Shown here piece by piece: positions 63,116 to 64,000 of a stretch of DNA of 64,000 nt. The notes below the pieces were generated by a model. The model was not told the origin of the DNA. It ran no database searches and worked only from the letters and a program-made list of their open reading frames with translations. The stretch's first letter is position 1; the number at the start of each line of letters is the position of its first letter. This DNA comes from Toxorhynchites rutilus septentrionalis (Eukaryota; Arthropoda; Insecta; Diptera; Culicidae), in the NCBI RefSeq assembly GCF_029784135.1, contig NC_073745.1:99231333-99295332 (forward strand), given 5' to 3'. The translations under genes and the position numbers were made by a program.

Positions 63116-64000
63116 ATTGATCCGTGTTGCTCAATTTTTTCAATGTATTTCAGGCCTGAAATTCATTGATTAATTTCGTTGGGGTTGATGAAATATAAAG
63201 AATGACAAACTCGGCTGAACAATTCAAATAGGAAATACGCAGATTACACAGATTTTCACTGATTTGGAAATGAATAAATGAAAATTACAATAAAAAGATC
63301 TGGCATCCCTTTCGGTAGTTTTATTTGCCACTTGCCACTTTGTTTGCCACTCTTCAATTATCACAATTATCACATCTGTACACTTCTCGCTCCTCTGAAC
63401 TACTTCTCTCTCTTCATCCCATCCTCCAGTAGTCAAATACAAGGGATGGGATAAGGTTAACCGAAGAGATACTTAAGTAAAAACAAATGTACATTGGCAA
63501 ACAATGACAAACATCAAAAATACAGAAAGTTTGATTGAAATATTTAACGTACGTCAGTACATTGTTTGACAAATTGGTCTAAAAAAGTTTAAGCAAACAA
63601 GTACTAAATATTTGCTCGTCGTGTTTTGTGTCGAAAATATTTGATCAGTACACGTTGATAAAATTTTATCTGTCAAAAATAGTCAAATATTTGGCTTCGG
63701 TCAAACAGTGTATGAGCACCCTAACATTGGGCATCTTTCGGCTCTTGTCGGCTCACATCTTAATCGATAGTAATTCACCCTTAGAAAAATCCTCGGTCGA
63801 AAACTACTAAATACATTTGGTAATGCAAAATTAGTAGAATGTACAAATTTTTTGTACATATTGTCAACAAACCCGCATCCCTACCAGAGTTTAGTATATT
63901 TTACTCGATAACATTAGTAAGCTTGGATATTGTCATATCTGAAAATTGGTGAGAAAAGCGCGTATTAACCATTTTCATTGTTCCCATAAGGCAATACGGA
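63116..64000. other. Right-edge interval
   Basis: AT-rich with no gene recognised. 63790-63910 shares words with the foldback MITE at 57864-58287 (TTTGGTAATGC, GTAGAATGTACAAATTTTTT). GGCATCCCT at 63302 recalls the end of the element at 22772. Confidence 0.35.

Overview
The window looks like nuclear DNA of a dipteran, most likely a culicine mosquito. It is AT-rich with short consensus introns, and it carries I-group LINEs with RNase H, a Feilai-like tRNA SINE, mariner and Tc1 elements, hAT and Harbinger MITEs, and a P element. No bacterial, CRISPR or virus-derived feature was found. By my reading well over two thirds is transposon or repeat, much of it nested.

1-22.3 kb (minus strand): the 5' part of a glutamine-rich host gene in four in-phase exons (22235-22256, 19605-19851, 10334-10408, 804-1163), continuing past the left edge. 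Its composition fits the disordered N-terminus of insect Argonaute-2. Its introns hold a Tc1 relic split by a full-length LINE (2765-9562, 11-bp target duplication), RT fragments, a foldback element carrying a SINE, a retroposon with a histone H2A pseudogene, a mariner and a hAT MITE.

22.3-43.4 kb: nested TIR elements, then a degenerate P element (plus strand). THAP and coiled-coil exons at 26.4-27.2 kb are followed by a catalytic and C-terminal segment present three times in near-identical ~4.28-kb tandem units. Each unit also carries a long inverted-repeat element with Transib-like ends (CACTATG, 5-bp target duplication CATTG) inserted in the last P exon. Two elements of an unclassified family, with a terminal hairpin at one end and GACGTAGTCCTACGTC at the other, interrupt the P reading frame. 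Because the flanking P sequence is coding, their boundaries can be read to within a few bases.

43.4-52.3 kb: a second mariner, then a full-length I-type LINE (45955-52293, 11-bp target duplication) with ORF1 and a broken ORF2.

52.3-64 kb: a Myb/SANT (zeste-type) relic, a foldback MITE, another copy of the hairpin family, a few small unrecognised host ORFs including a possible secreted cysteine-containing protein, a 5'-truncated I-type LINE, an IFRD1-like pseudogene with two Harbinger-type MITEs inserted in it, and a fragment resembling the DEAH-box region of RTEL1/XPD helicases.

Most coding sequence here is parasitic and broken. The only features that look like live host genes are the Q-rich (Argonaute-2-like) gene and, less surely, the small ORFs at 54.6, 57.4 and 58.7 kb. 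Several frameshifts sit in homopolymers and could be sequencing errors.
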